64,000 nt of DNA from Nageia nagi (Eukaryota > Pinophyta), in NCBI GenBank assembly GCA_050084985.1, contig JBITNC010000002.1, positions 17,422,001-17,486,000 of the forward strand, given 5' to 3'. Below are positions 11,669 to 22,599 of the stretch, piece after piece; within the stretch, counting starts at the first letter, position 1; each line of letters starts with the position of its first letter. A model generated the notes under the pieces. That model had not been told where the DNA came from, searched no databases, and saw only the letters and a list, made by a program, of their open reading frames with translations. The position numbers and the translations under genes were made by a program.

Positions 11669-14600
11669 TTAAACTTCACTCCCCCTTGAGGGCAACTTCA
11701 CCAACCCGAGAGAATCCCTAAGCTTGCAGAACTGAGCTTCAGGAAGGGGCTTGGTGAACAAATCAGTGGAGTTTTCAGTAGATGGACAATACTGCAAGTG
11801 TATGATGTCATCTAGAACCTTCTCCCTGATAAAATGAGCTTGGATTTCTACATGTTTGGTTCGCTGATGGAACACAGGATTCTTAGCCAAAGAGATAGCC
11901 GATTGATTGTCTGACGAAATAAGAGATGGGCCATTTTGCTTATACCCAATTTCGTTCAGAAGATGTCTTAGCCAAATAGCTTCTTGGGCGGCAACAGACA
12001 TGGCTCGATATTCGGCTTCGATGGTAGAAAGAGTCACAGTAGGTTGCTTTTTGGAAGCCCAAGAGATAGCACCTGAACCAATGCTAAACACATATGCAGA
12101 GGTTGATTTTCTATCATCTCTATCTCCCCCATAATCAGAATCTGAGAACCTTGAGAGAACAATTGAGGGCACTTTGGAATACTTAAGAGCAAGATCATTT
12201 GTCCCTTCGACATACCTCAAGATTTGCTTAACAGCATTGAGGTGTTCAACATATGGTTTTTGCATGAATCGTGCCATCAGATTCACTGCAAAGGCAATAT
12301 CAGGACGAGAGATAGTCAGATACAGAAGACTACCAATCAATTGTCTATAAGCTGTAGCATCAGCCAACTGAGAATCTGAGCTCAGTGATACAACGATTCC
12401 AGGAGAAACAGGTATTGCAGCATATTTACACTCCTCCATTCTAAACTTTTGCAAGATGTTTGATATATACTTAGATTGACTAAGATAAGTACAATCTTTG
12501 TGTTGGTATACTTGCATCCCAAGATAGTAATGCAATAGACCTAGATCAGTCATTTCAAATGTTGCCTTGAGTTTGGAGATGCACTCTTGGATGATTTCAA
12601 TATTATTGCCTGTTATGAGAAGATCATCCACATAAAGGAGAATTATGACCACGTCTTTTCCTTGATTGAGTACATATAGATCTGAATCTGAGAAGCACTT
12701 GGAAAAACCAATATCTGCAAAGAATCCTGAAATTTTCTTGTACCATGCTCTAGATGCTTGCTTAAGTCTATACAAAAACTTCTTTAGCTTACACACAAGA
12801 GACTCTTTTCCTTCTGGAATAAATCCTTCTGATTGATTCATGTAGATTTCAACATCTAAGTCACCATTGAGAAATGCACTTTTGACATCAAGTTGAAAAG
12901 CTTTCCATCCTTGAGCTGCAGAAAGAGCAAGGATTATTCTGACAGTAGGCATCTTGGCCACAGGAGCAAAGGTTTCCTCATAATCAATACCATATTTTTG
13001 AGCGAATCCTTTGGCCACTAATCTTGCCTTGTATTTTTCAATTTTTCCATCAGAATTGTACTTGACCTTGTATATCCATTTATTACCAATCACATTTTTC
13101 TCATTGAGATAAGGAACCAAATCTCAAGTTTCATTTTTCATGAGCGCCTCATACTCAACTTTCATAGCTTCCATCCAACACTCTTGCTTGGAAGCTTCTT
13201 TAAAGGTTGATGGTTCATGTGTATTATCAATTTTGGCAAATAAAGAGCTATTCAAGGTCATACTCCTTGTAATTCTCTGTGCTGGAGAATTTTGCTCTTA
13301 TGGTGACTTCTCTACATGATCATCCAACCAGTTAGGTGCAGGCGAAGAATCATCTGTATCAGACACCTCAGCATGAGAGGTCGTATCCTCAGAAAGTTCA
13401 TTGAACTTGACATCCCTAGAAACAAAGACTATCTTATGGGATGAAGAGTAGAGCCTGTAACCTCTATGCTGATTATCATACCCCACAAAGATGCATTTTT
13501 CTGATCGTTTATCTAGCTTCTTTCTTTTCTCTGAGGTAATGAAGGCAAATGCATCACAACCGAAGACCCTGAAGTGTGAGAGGTTAGGTTTCTTTCCTGT
13601 CCATGCTTCATATGGAGTTTTACCTTCAACTGCCTTAGTAGGACACCTATTTAGGGTGTGAATAGCAGTGTGAACAGCTTCTCCCCATAAGAAACTAGGA
13701 AGGTTACCCAACATGCATCTTGCCATTTCCATAATGGTGCGATTCTTCCTTTCAGCAACTCCATTTTGTTGAGGGGTGTAAGGGATTGTGAATTGTCGCT
13801 TAATCCTATGTTTAACACAATAGTTGTTAAACTCATTGCTATTATATTCACCCCCATTATTGGATCTCAGCATCTTGATCTTAAAATCAGTTTGATTTTC
13901 AACAAGTGCCTTGAAGTCTTGAAACCTGTCAAAAGTTTGATCTTTGTGCTCAAGTAGATAACCAAATGTCATCCTACTGAAGTCATCAATGAAGGTCAGA
14001 ACATAAGAAGCTCCCCCTAGGGACTTAGTCTGAAAAGGACCCATCAAATCTGAATGCACAAGCTGAAGAGGACAAGTAGCCCGAGTTGCCTTATCTTTTT
14101 CAAACTTTTGCCTATGCATCTTTCCTAGAATGCACCTTTCACAAAGACCAATTATGGGTGAAATATTAGGTAAACCTTCCACAAGTGCTTGAGTTTTCAT
14201 ATCTTGAATACTCTTGTGGTTAAGGTGCCCTAATCGTTGATGCCAAAGATTACCTTTTGAACAAACATTTGCAGCAAGACAAATCTTTGAAAGTACTTGA
14301 TCCACAATATAAAGGTCATCCTTTACTGATCCTTTCAACAAGGTGGTAAGTCCTTTCTTAACACACCAGGAGTGTGAGGTAAACTCAAATGAGCATCCTT
14401 TCCTTGTAATCTGAATCACGGAGATGAGATTCATCCTTAGTTTAGGCACATAAAAGACATTATCAAGAGTCTTTCCATGAATCTTCACACTCCCTATTCC
14501 GTGAACATCAAGGATTGTATTATCACCTATCACAACTGCATCCTTTTTGTACTTATGAAAGTTTTTAAACTTATCCTTTTCATAACACATGTGATTAGTG

Positions 14601-15589
14601 CATCCTGAATCAACAATCCAATCATTTGAAATAGTTTGAGTCATTGAGTAGTAGGCAACATTAGCAGTATGCTTGTTCTTCTTTCTATTATTGAAAGTTC
14701 TCACATTTGCATTTCCCTTACCTTTTTGAGCAAATTTCTTTTTACGACAATCATACTCTTTGTGCCTAAAGATACCACAAAAGTTACAATTTCCATCAAA
14801 CTTTTCTTGAGGTGTTGGATTGTTTGATCCAGCTTTGTCATTGCTTTGCCTGTAGTTGCCATGATTGTTGTTGCCCTTTTTGTCATACTTCCTGAAGGTA
14901 GATGAGGACTTGTTATATTTGAATTTGTAATTTTTGAACTTTTTCTTGAAAGGAGTTTTGGTTGCTCCTAGAGCAATGCTATTGTCCTTTGGAGAAAGGT
15001 TCAACATTTTCTTGTTCAAAGTTTCCTCATGCTTCAGAAGGAGTCTAGAAAGGTTATCAAGTGAGATGACATCTTCTTCATCATCGAGCCTTGTTTCCAT
15101 AACTGTGACAAAGTTGCTGAACTTTGTAGTAAGGCTTTGAAGAATGATGAAGACCATGAACTCATCATTGATCCAGTTGCACCCACAACCAACCAGTTGT
15201 GTCCTGAGGTCAATGATTTTGTTTAAGTAGATGGAGGCACTTTCATCTTCACTTTGTCGATACTGCAACAACTTTTGTAGAATGGTAAACCTCCTTGAAA
15301 ATTTGGACCCAAGGTAAATTTTCTTTAGCCTATCCCAAGCTTCTTTTGCTGAAGTTGATGAAGAGATCATGAGAAGGACATCATCTAAAACTGCACGGTA
15401 AATCATTGAAGTTGCTAACTCATTCTTTGAGTTGTATACTTCAAGAGCCTTCTCATCGGTAGGAGCAACCACGTCTTCACTAACTGTCTGCCACAACTTC
15501 CTTGCTTGTAACTCAGCTTTCATACGAGGTTCCCATATTCCAAAGTTGGAACCATCGAGTATGTGTTTGGGAACGAAGGTTTCAACCAT
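11669..15589 (-). pseudogene. inner copia gag-pol polyprotein, two stop codons
   Basis: One frame of 1307 codons from MVETFVPKHILDG (ATG at 15589; upstream in-frame codons to 15661 look like leader) to LPSRGSEV plus stop at 11669. Domains: gag (UBN2), CCHC knuckle CNFCGIFRHKEYDC, protease WIVDSGCTNH, integrase zinc region NLWHQRLGH...CERC, integrase core, RT with LDVKSAFLNG and YVDDLL, RNase H with the copia-type SDSDYGGD and STIEAEYRA. Stops interrupt the frame at 13298 (TAA) and near 13123 (TGA where relatives have Trp in NKTWDLV). The integrase core reads RSNNGGEY where families have RSDNGGE(Y/F), so the second catalytic Asp is Asn. RT has LYRLKQASRAW instead of LYGLKQAPRAW. Probably inactive in this copy, though it could be moved by enzymes made elsewhere. 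Confidence 0.93.
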
Positions 15590-15719
15590 TGCTACAAAAA
15601 TAAATAAATATGCAATAAGAATGTAAACTTTTACAATTTTCCATCTATACATATAAAACATCTAATAAGCAAACATGTCCCACATGTGCAAACTTATTAA
15701 CCACGATCCACAAAAGGAT

Positions 15720-16170
15720 AAAGTTGGGGTTATTTTCTTGTATAGAATTACGCCTTCACCTGGATGCCTGCAAGGTGGAGCCCAGGTACTACCAGTCCTC
15801 AACCAGTTCACCTTGGTTAGTGATATACTCTCACAAGGAGAAGTACCTACTATTTTTCAAGGATCCGATGTATCTTGGACTGACCATTTTAATTATCTTG
15901 ATTAAGGTTTTCAGTTTTCCTCCTAGGTTATCAAGATAATCCCTGAATGGACGTGCAGACATGTGGTATCACTACACACATGCCTGTCCACCTAATAGAG
16001 TTATGTCCAATCCAACAAAGGTCTTAGGAGCAATTAAGACGGACTTACCACCACTTGGTTCTTCGGACTAAAAGGGCTCCAGTCTGCCCTGTCCTCACCT
16101 CATGGCTCCCCAAACAAGTTATGTTGTGGAAAATACGTGCGGATGTATTCATTTTAGGGGTTACTTTTCA
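15720..16170 (-). other. conserved leader block, inner element copy
   Basis: Untranslated region upstream of gag shared with 21720-22180, 43890-44380 and 63510-63990. It includes gtggtatcactacacacat-like text (in plus-strand terms), the gtccaatccaac-like stretch and a hairpin at 15826-15845. It lies between primer-binding site and gag, where packaging, dimerisation or internal initiation signals are found in LTR elements; the role here is inference. Confidence 0.7.
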
Positions 16171-16459
16171 AATTTTTGCGTATTGCAAGCATAAAGCAAA
16201 TGTGCAAAAATATAAAGTAAAGTGAAAAATACTCCATCCACACGAACTTGAAACCTTAATAGGCCAAAATTGAGTCCAATGGGTTTTGTACTAACCCCTA
16301 AAGGACTTTTACATTTTTCATATTTTTGCTCAAGTTCAAAAATAATGAATTTTTCAAATGCTAAGTCCTATTTAGCATTAATCCATAACTTTAAACATGT
16401 ATTAGTCCATGACTTAAGTTTTAAACATGCATCATGCATTTTAACATAAAAATTTAAGT

Positions 16460-16545
16460 AACATGCAAGATCTATTTAGCATCACATGCAAGATCTATTT
16501 AGCATCACATGCAAGATCTATTTAGCATGCAAGATCTATTTAGCA
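16460..16545. repeat. four tandem copies of a 23-bp unit
   Basis: The unit is tagcatcacatgcaagatctatt-like, with three near-identical copies and one 14-15-bp shorter one. It lies inside the leader of the inner element. Confidence 0.85.
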
Positions 16546-16779
16546 TTTAAGTAAAAAATGATAAAAATCCCCCCCAGTTTGACTTAAAGTGCTAACAACT
16601 TGGCTGCTAAAAAAAATGAGGGTTAAGTGTGAGTTATGCCTTTTTGTCACTTAAGGGGTAAACTTAAAATATTTAAGTGTGACTAAGGCAAAAAATCAAA
16701 TCAAATTTGGAGTGGGTAAAAAAAATTAAATACCCAACAACTATAGGTTGACAAAAAAAATGAAAGGGCCATGTGTAAG

Positions 16780-17580
16780 CCTCAGGGAGGTGGAGAAGCT
16801 GGGTAGGAGTGGCAGGAGAGACCAAGGCGGCAAGAAAGCCGCGTAGAGGGGTGGAAGTCCCGTGAGGCGCGTGGGGCGACGGTTGACCACCCAAGTCGCG
16901 GAGGAATAAGGACGTGGAGATGAGAGGGGCAGAGGGTGGCGGGGATGGCGGTCGGGGCATATCCGGCGAGCATGGCAGCCATAAAATGTTGTCTGCACCA
17001 TGCATCATGGCGAGGGAGGTGTTCGAGCAGATGGCAGGGAGGAGCACAGCCTTCCCATTCCCAATCGTGGATAACCATGGTGGGCATAGCCTGTGAGCTG
17101 TGTTGGCCATGGATGTGTGTAGCCTGAGAGGAGGAGGCTACGACATCACGAGACTGTAGTACAAAAAAGGGAAACCATCCACCGGAGCATCTTTTGACGC
17201 GACAGGATACCATGAAACGAGCTGGACGTAACCTATATCAATGAGGCATCGTAGCAAACAAGTTGCAGACTGTCTCGAGGCTGCCATGGTCGTGGGCGTA
17301 GCTGACGAGGAGGGCAGTGGGGTTCAAATAAGGCGTGGACCTTATCAACGTCTCCTGCTCGGTCGTATGGTGAGCATTGCAGCAGGCAGTGGGTGCAGAG
17401 GCGGCGAGCAGTGGAGTCCAGGCAACGAGGAGCGCGGAGGAGGAAGTAGCGATGTCGCGTGGCGGAGGCGGAGGAGTGCGGTGCGGCGATGGGCGAGAGG
17501 AGCCACCAGAGGCCGCACATGGGCGAAGGAGCCACCGCAGAGGCCGCGCGGTGTATTGGACCCCCCCCCCCCCCAATTAG
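16780..17580 (-). other. GC-rich cassette in inner leader, possibly PPR-derived
   Basis: GC content jumps visibly compared with the AT-rich flanks. The minus-strand frame ending at 17238 contains LVSYAHDHGSLETVCNLF followed by a MPH, which resembles a pentatricopeptide repeat (YA..G....A..LF..MP). The following frames also have PPR-like fragments (IHGQ, FFVLQSRDV), but with frame changes. A run of about 14 C bases (17561-17574) marks one edge. Could be a transduced fragment of a host gene, or a GC-rich non-coding leader that looks like protein by chance. Confidence 0.35.
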
Positions 17581-17639
17581 TTAAATTTTATACGATTTAT
17601 GTCATCGTGATAAATTTTATTAATTTACCCCCCCGAATT

Positions 17640-17880
17640 AAACATAGATATTTATTTTATTTTGATTTTAAATAAATTTAAAACACAATAAAAAACATAT
17701 ATATATTTTTGAGTATTTTAAACAGATTTAAAATATAAAAATATATATAAATATTTGTGCTTTTAAACAAATTTAAAATAAATAAATAAATATATATATA
17801 TATATATATATATTAACTATATTTTAAACAACAAAAAACAATATATATACATAGATATATATATATTATATTGAGCTTTG
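17640..17880. repeat. AT-rich low-complexity and TA microsatellite
   Basis: Runs of atatatata around 17790-17812 and repeated aaatttaaaa motifs. Directly abuts the GC-rich cassette, so base composition changes abruptly. Confidence 0.7.
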
Positions 17881-18465
17881 GAATATATTATTGTGCCCTT
17901 AAAAAAAATTGTCCTCCTTTTATTTTTGGAAATGTTGATGCCTTTTGCTTAGGATCATATCAATAACTAACTAATGATAGTATATATGAGAAATTTCATA
18001 ATAATACATTACTACTAACATAAAAAAAATGTTAGTACAAATATTGCAATTTTGCATCATATATTGGTATTTAATCAAATAATTAAACCAACACATACTT
18101 TTAAGTTCAATATAACATGAATAACAAATTACAATTGTTGTATACTAACCCTTTTTAAAAGAACTATAGCAATTTAAAATTGTAAGTAACATAGAGGATT
18201 AGTAAAAAATTGCAACTTGTTAATCATAACTTAAAAGGGCTAACACATAACAAATAATGTGTTAGTAGCATTATGTAATAATCCAAAAAATATGATCAAA
18301 TAAGGAGGAACTTTATACCTTTTCTTAAAAATTTACCTCACCAAGGGGTGTAAGATGAGGAATGAAGAAGGATGAAGAACCTCCAAGATGTAGCTTCCAC
18401 ACCAAAAGAAGAGCTTCCACAACAAGGAGAGTGTCTACACCTAGAAGAAGAGCTTCCACAACAAG

Positions 18466-18477
18466 GCTCTGATACCA
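18466..18477 (-). other. inner element primer-binding site
   Basis: Minus strand reads TGGTATCAGAGC, the complement of the 3' end of plant initiator methionine tRNA, two bases inside the 5' LTR. Immediately downstream the leader repeats a ttggtgtggaagctcttc-like motif also seen after the primer site of the 41.4-kb element. Confidence 0.9.
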
Positions 18478-18479
18478 AT

Positions 18480-18977
18480 TGAAGGATTTGAACTAGATCT
18501 AAACAAATCCTCTAGGACCTAAGATTAGGAAGCTTTAATCATTCATCATCTATAATTCTAAGAACATCATTCACACAATATGACACCAATATAATGTGGT
18601 TCCTCCCTCCTTAGGAGTACATCCACAACTAGTTCTCTTATTCTCAATCTGTCTCTCTTACAACTATTCTCTAGCTCTCTCCTACACAACCAAGTAGAGT
18701 AATCTTACTCCAAGACTTAGATATGTTTACAAGAGGAGAGGCCCTCTATTTATAGCTTGAGAGCACCTCCCTAACCTTCCTTTAACCCAAGGGTAAGGTT
18801 AGGGTTACATTAAATGTATCACCAAACTTCAACCTACCAACTAACCACTTTGGTAAAGTCAAAGTCTACATATTAAAGAATTCAATTAATCTCTTAAGGT
18901 ATCTACATACCCTTAAGTGATTAATTGAATTTACAAGGAGTTTAGATATTCACAATATTTCATTATAAATTCTAACA
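18480..18977 (-). repeat. inner element 5' LTR with TATA box
   Basis: 498 bp, TG...CA, more than 99% identical to 10351-10850. The minus-strand CTATAAATAG at 18746-18755 is the probable promoter TATA element driving the genomic RNA. Confidence 0.95.
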
Positions 18978-19171
18978 AAAGATACATGTAACAATGCCAT
19001 CAACAAAAGAGATTTGGATTTAGTAATGTAACATAATCCATCAAAAATGGATCCATCTTTCCATCATAGAAGTAACAACAAATGTAGATGAACAAAGCTA
19101 TAGTTGTTTTATCAAGAACTGGTTTGGATTTGAAAAAGTTTGCATATATATTACAATAGCCAATAAAGAAT

Positions 19172-19711
19172 TCAACCAATACTCCCCTTGGAGGAATATG
19201 TCACCAACCCTACTTTTGAACGAGGTTTGGTGAATAAAGGATGCGTGGTTTTGGTGTAGGAATGTCCATTCCATATCAAAGTAGCTACTTGTTGTGATTG
19301 AGATTGTGGGTCAACTTCGGCAAGACCCACAGAAGTTTGAGATGCTATGTCCTCTGGAATGTGAATACCAAAGTGTTGAATGATAGCCTTATACTGGAAA
19401 GCCCTTTGCTTCCATTGTTCTTTTAATTGTCACATTCTATAGTAGCTATTGCTTGCATCATGCTGAAGTTGTATCTCAATCTCTTTTGCTTGTAATTGCA
19501 ACATATTTTTCTCAGCTAGTAGTTTATTATGCTCAGCCAAGAGTTCATGGTAAGACTATATACATACAACTTTCTCTTGTAGCATATCATAACGATGGGC
19601 CATTATCTCCATCTCAGCCTTTGTGGTAGCCAGTTCGTGGCGAAGGTAGGCATTCTTTAAGTATGCCTATATGTTTGTTTCCATGTCAGAACTTAGAGAA
19701 GAACTTCCCAT
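19172..19711 (-). pseudogene. coiled-coil ORF of the outer element, three internal stops
   Basis: A single 180-codon frame from MGSSSLSSDM to a TGA at 19174-19172, with in-frame stops at codons 15 (TAG), 52 (TAG) and 94 (TGA); no frameshift. The middle is a clear heptad-rich helix (ELATTKAEMEIMAHRYDML, then ELLAEHNKLLAEKNMLQLQ). The last 25 residues (HPLFTKPRSKVGLVTYSSKG) resemble the end of the copia RNase H (LFTKPLPEAQ...GLVKLPSRGS), so the ORF appears to be a replacement fused to the pol tail. No known family recognised for the coiled-coil part. All three stops could come from single C-to-T changes on either strand (Gln or Trp codons). It could be a gag-like structural protein or a captured host exon. 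Confidence 0.65.
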
Positions 19712-20057
19712 GTGTGCAATAAAATTCTTTATGAGTCATGATGATCAACCTATCGTTCATGAGTAAACTATCCAATTTAATAGTCAAAAGGAGAGAGAAA
19801 AATAGCATAGTGATGATTTAATCATTACGCAACTTAATGATACTATTATTATTATCGTTCTGACATGAAATGATGTGTATGACTTCACTCAATTACATGA
19901 GTGGTAGGTGAGATATTTTATTACCGTAAATTTTTTTCTTAAGTTGTCATAATTATTATAGTTTGAATATATCAAATCATATGCATTATAAATAATCGTA
20001 AATGACCCTCGCTTGTCATTCGATGCTTTGCATTTATGATTTGAGCTATTATTCGTC

Positions 20058-20624
20058 ATGGATGTGTCTCAGTTTTATGGCCTACCAAGCGATTTTCAAG
20101 ACAACATAGTGCATTGCAATGTTCATGCAACTTTAGAAAATCGTGCTTTGATCGCGTTTAAGATTTTATTGCAACAATGATTAGTATTTTTGCAATTTTA
20201 CCCAGATAATCATTATGGGATTTGCATGATTTTGCATCTCAATCAAGAGGATCTTGTTCATCGATTATTTCATTTGCTTAGTCGACCTGATTGGATATGG
20301 CATATAATGGTTTATATTCTATTCAATCGCTATCTATTGCAATTCGTACACTACATCGGATCGCCATGCCTACATCCATAGGAGTATTTTGAACCACTCA
20401 CTGTTGCATGGGTAGTTTGTCATCATAAGTTTCAATGGTCATCCACGTACATTTTTCGCATTGCTTGGCAAGGTGGACATCGTATTTTATGCCATCAATT
20501 TTCATTTTCTTATCACTTTCTACCTCTTTCACATCAATATCTATTAGGATTGGATATATCTGATTCTAGCATATCTGAAAATGATGCTAATTCTTCGAAT
20601 TCTGATGACCATGTACTAGACTAG
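20058..20624 (+). pseudogene. antisense ORF A of the outer element, unknown protein
   Basis: Opposite in strand to the retroelement. One continuous frame of 188 codons plus stop, from MDVSQFYGLPSDFQDN to DDHVLD, interrupted only by TGA (20178-20180) and TAG (20382-20384). The product is rich in His, Trp, Tyr and Phe (RPDWIWHIMVYILF, FVHYIGSPCLHP, HHKFQWSSTYIF) with a serine/aspartate-rich acidic tail (DSSISENDANSSNSDDH). A second, diverged relative follows at 20874. I do not recognise a family. That two stops are the only damage over 188 codons, and that a paralogue shares the pattern, argues for a once-translated protein rather than a chance ORF. Confidence 0.5.
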
Positions 20625-20873
20625 CATTAATCAAGCCGTAAGTGCCACCCACTTGGGCTTGTTAGTGGGAATCTTTCTTAACGTTTTAATAAAGTAAAGG
20701 ACAAGGTCACATTGGTTATTATGCTTGTATGGTTGATCCAATTGAATGTTCCCATTTATGATTGATGATCTAGTTAGTTTGGAATTCTATAAATTCATTA
20801 TATTCTAGTTGATCATTATCATTTTCACTTATGTATGAAACCTTTAGAGAGAGCTAACTCACTGTCAGTCATC

Positions 20874-21436
20874 ATGGATATGACCATTTTCTAAGGTCTA
20901 CATGCGGATCTTCCCTAAGATATTCTTTATCGATGTATTCAAGGTCGAGTCTTACAACATGCTTAACTACGCTGCAAACTACGATGTGACAAAACCTGGT
21001 TCACATATAAGGTGATCGAAGTTATCGTCGATGGGCCATCTATTTTATCCATTATTTGGAGGATGTCGAGCAGTTGCACCTCATTCTCACATTTGTCTAT
21101 CGTCCAAATTGGACATGGAAGATCATCCTTTATTATTTGTGGACACCTTTTGTCTTCCATTTTCTGCACTATGCAGAACCTGCAAGGTTGCATCCTAAAG
21201 AGGACTATCACCTTTATATTATTGCATTTACAGTATAGCAACGAGATCTTGATTGGGAGTCCATTTATGTGTCATGACTAATACAAGAAGGGGATCAATA
21301 GATGTACTACTCATTTTTTGATATCAGATGTCATTTTGCTTCGATTACTCGTGATGCATTATTCCATATACCTAGTTCTCCTGTCATAGATCTTAAGAGT
21401 TCTACCTCCAACTCTTCTGATCATGATTCTACTTAG
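20874..21436 (+). pseudogene. antisense ORF B, diverged paralogue of ORF A
   Basis: Begins MDMTIF, ends SSNSSDHDST before TAG. Aligns to ORF A from start to end: F.GLHADLP.DILYRC with FYGLPSDFQDNIVHC; RPNWTWKIILYYLW with RPDWIWHIMVYILF; FLHYAEPARLHPKED with FVHYIGSPCLHP.EY; serine-rich tails. About a third of positions match by eye. Contains several stops and one frameshift near 21010-21050. The similar length (about 188 codons), start and tail indicate an old tandem duplication of one gene. Function unknown. Confidence 0.5.
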
Positions 21437-21719
21437 CTTGGCTATCCACTTGGTCATGTGAGTCGAACTTTTTTGAAATATTATTTTTGTCTCTATCTTG
21501 TATTAAGTCGTTTATTGAATAAAGTTCCAAGTTTTCAAGATAAACTGTAAATATAATAATTTTAATTTAAAACATCGTAAACAATGATGCACATAAAACA
21601 AAATAATGCTAATAAACAAGGATGAGTAAACCTTTGTGCTTGTAGAACAAATCACCATAGCACAGCATAAAAAAAGAACACAATCAAATATAGAGTGACA
21701 TTGTTGAGGTTTCTTGTTT

Positions 21720-22180
21720 TGTCTAAAAATTAAGCTTCCACCTGGATGCCCACACAAGAGGAGCCCAGGTCTTATCAATCTTTAACTAGTTCCCCTTGGG
21801 TAGCAATATACTCTCATAAAAGAGAAGTACTAGTTATTTTCTAAGGTTTCGATGTTTATTGGATCGATCAAATTATTAATCTTGATTAGGTTTCAAATTA
21901 TCTTTCTAAGTTATCAAGATAATCCCTAAATGGACGTGCAGATATGTGGTATCACTACACACATACCTATCCATCTATTAGAGTTAAATCCAAACCAACA
22001 GAGAACTTAGGGGCAATTAAGCAGTATGAACTTTTTACCACTTGGATCGTTGGACTTAAAAGTTTCAATCCGCCTGTCCTCATCTTATGGCTCTCCAAAC
22101 AAGTCATGTTGCGGAATATACGTGCAGATGTGTTCATTTTAGGGGGTTGCTTATTTCAATATTTGTGTTTTTGTTTGCAT
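21720..22180 (-). other. conserved leader block, outer element copy
   Basis: Same untranslated block as in the inner element, here upstream of the replaced coding region. Hairpin-forming tactctcataaaagagaagta-type arms at about 21808-21830. Its antisense strand gives a spurious 91-codon ORF shared by the copies. Confidence 0.7.
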
Positions 22181-22599
22181 AAGCAAATAAAACAAAATGC
22201 GAAACATAAAAAAGTATAAGTAAAACATCATCCATTCAATAACTCAAAACCTAATTGCCCCAATGGATTTTGTTTACTAACATCTAAAGGACATCTTTAC
22301 ATCAATCTTATGTTGCATAAGTCCATTACCTTTGCATAAAGGCATACATCAATCCATAAGTATAAGTATGCATCATTAACTTACATAAGTATGCATCAAT
22401 CCAAAATAAAAATTAAGCATGCATTATTTCTTCATAAGAACTAGAATTTAAGAGGCATAATCATGCATTTTTAAGTCATAAACATGCATAAAAATTTTAA
22501 GTTATAAGCATGCATTTTTTACTTAAAAATATTTAAGTCTTTAAGCTTTTATGATAAAAAAAAGTAAGTAAAATACGCATTTTTGACTTAAAAATATTT

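Larger units (their letters stand above)
10351..18977 (-). mobile_element. inner Ty1/copia element, full-length and recent
   Basis: Perfect AAAGA duplication at 10346-10350 and 18978-18982. LTRs of 500 and 498 bp differ by two substitutions and one 2-bp indel, so insertion was recent. Order on the minus strand: 5' LTR (18480-18977), primer-binding site (18466-18477), leader with a GC-rich cassette, gag-pol (15589-11669), tandem repeats, polypurine tract, 3' LTR (10351-10850). The polyprotein frame is open apart from two stop codons, and one integrase catalytic residue is changed. Joining the sequences on either side restores the agtcaacgaaagatac repeat text of the outer element, which independently confirms the boundaries. 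Confidence 0.95.

Noticed and set aside
21944-22219. ORF with MWYHYTHTYPS, similar to the one at 43835-44149
   Set aside because: The similarity follows the nucleotide conservation of the leader block and the frame is antisense and broken in the other copies, so protein coding is not supported.
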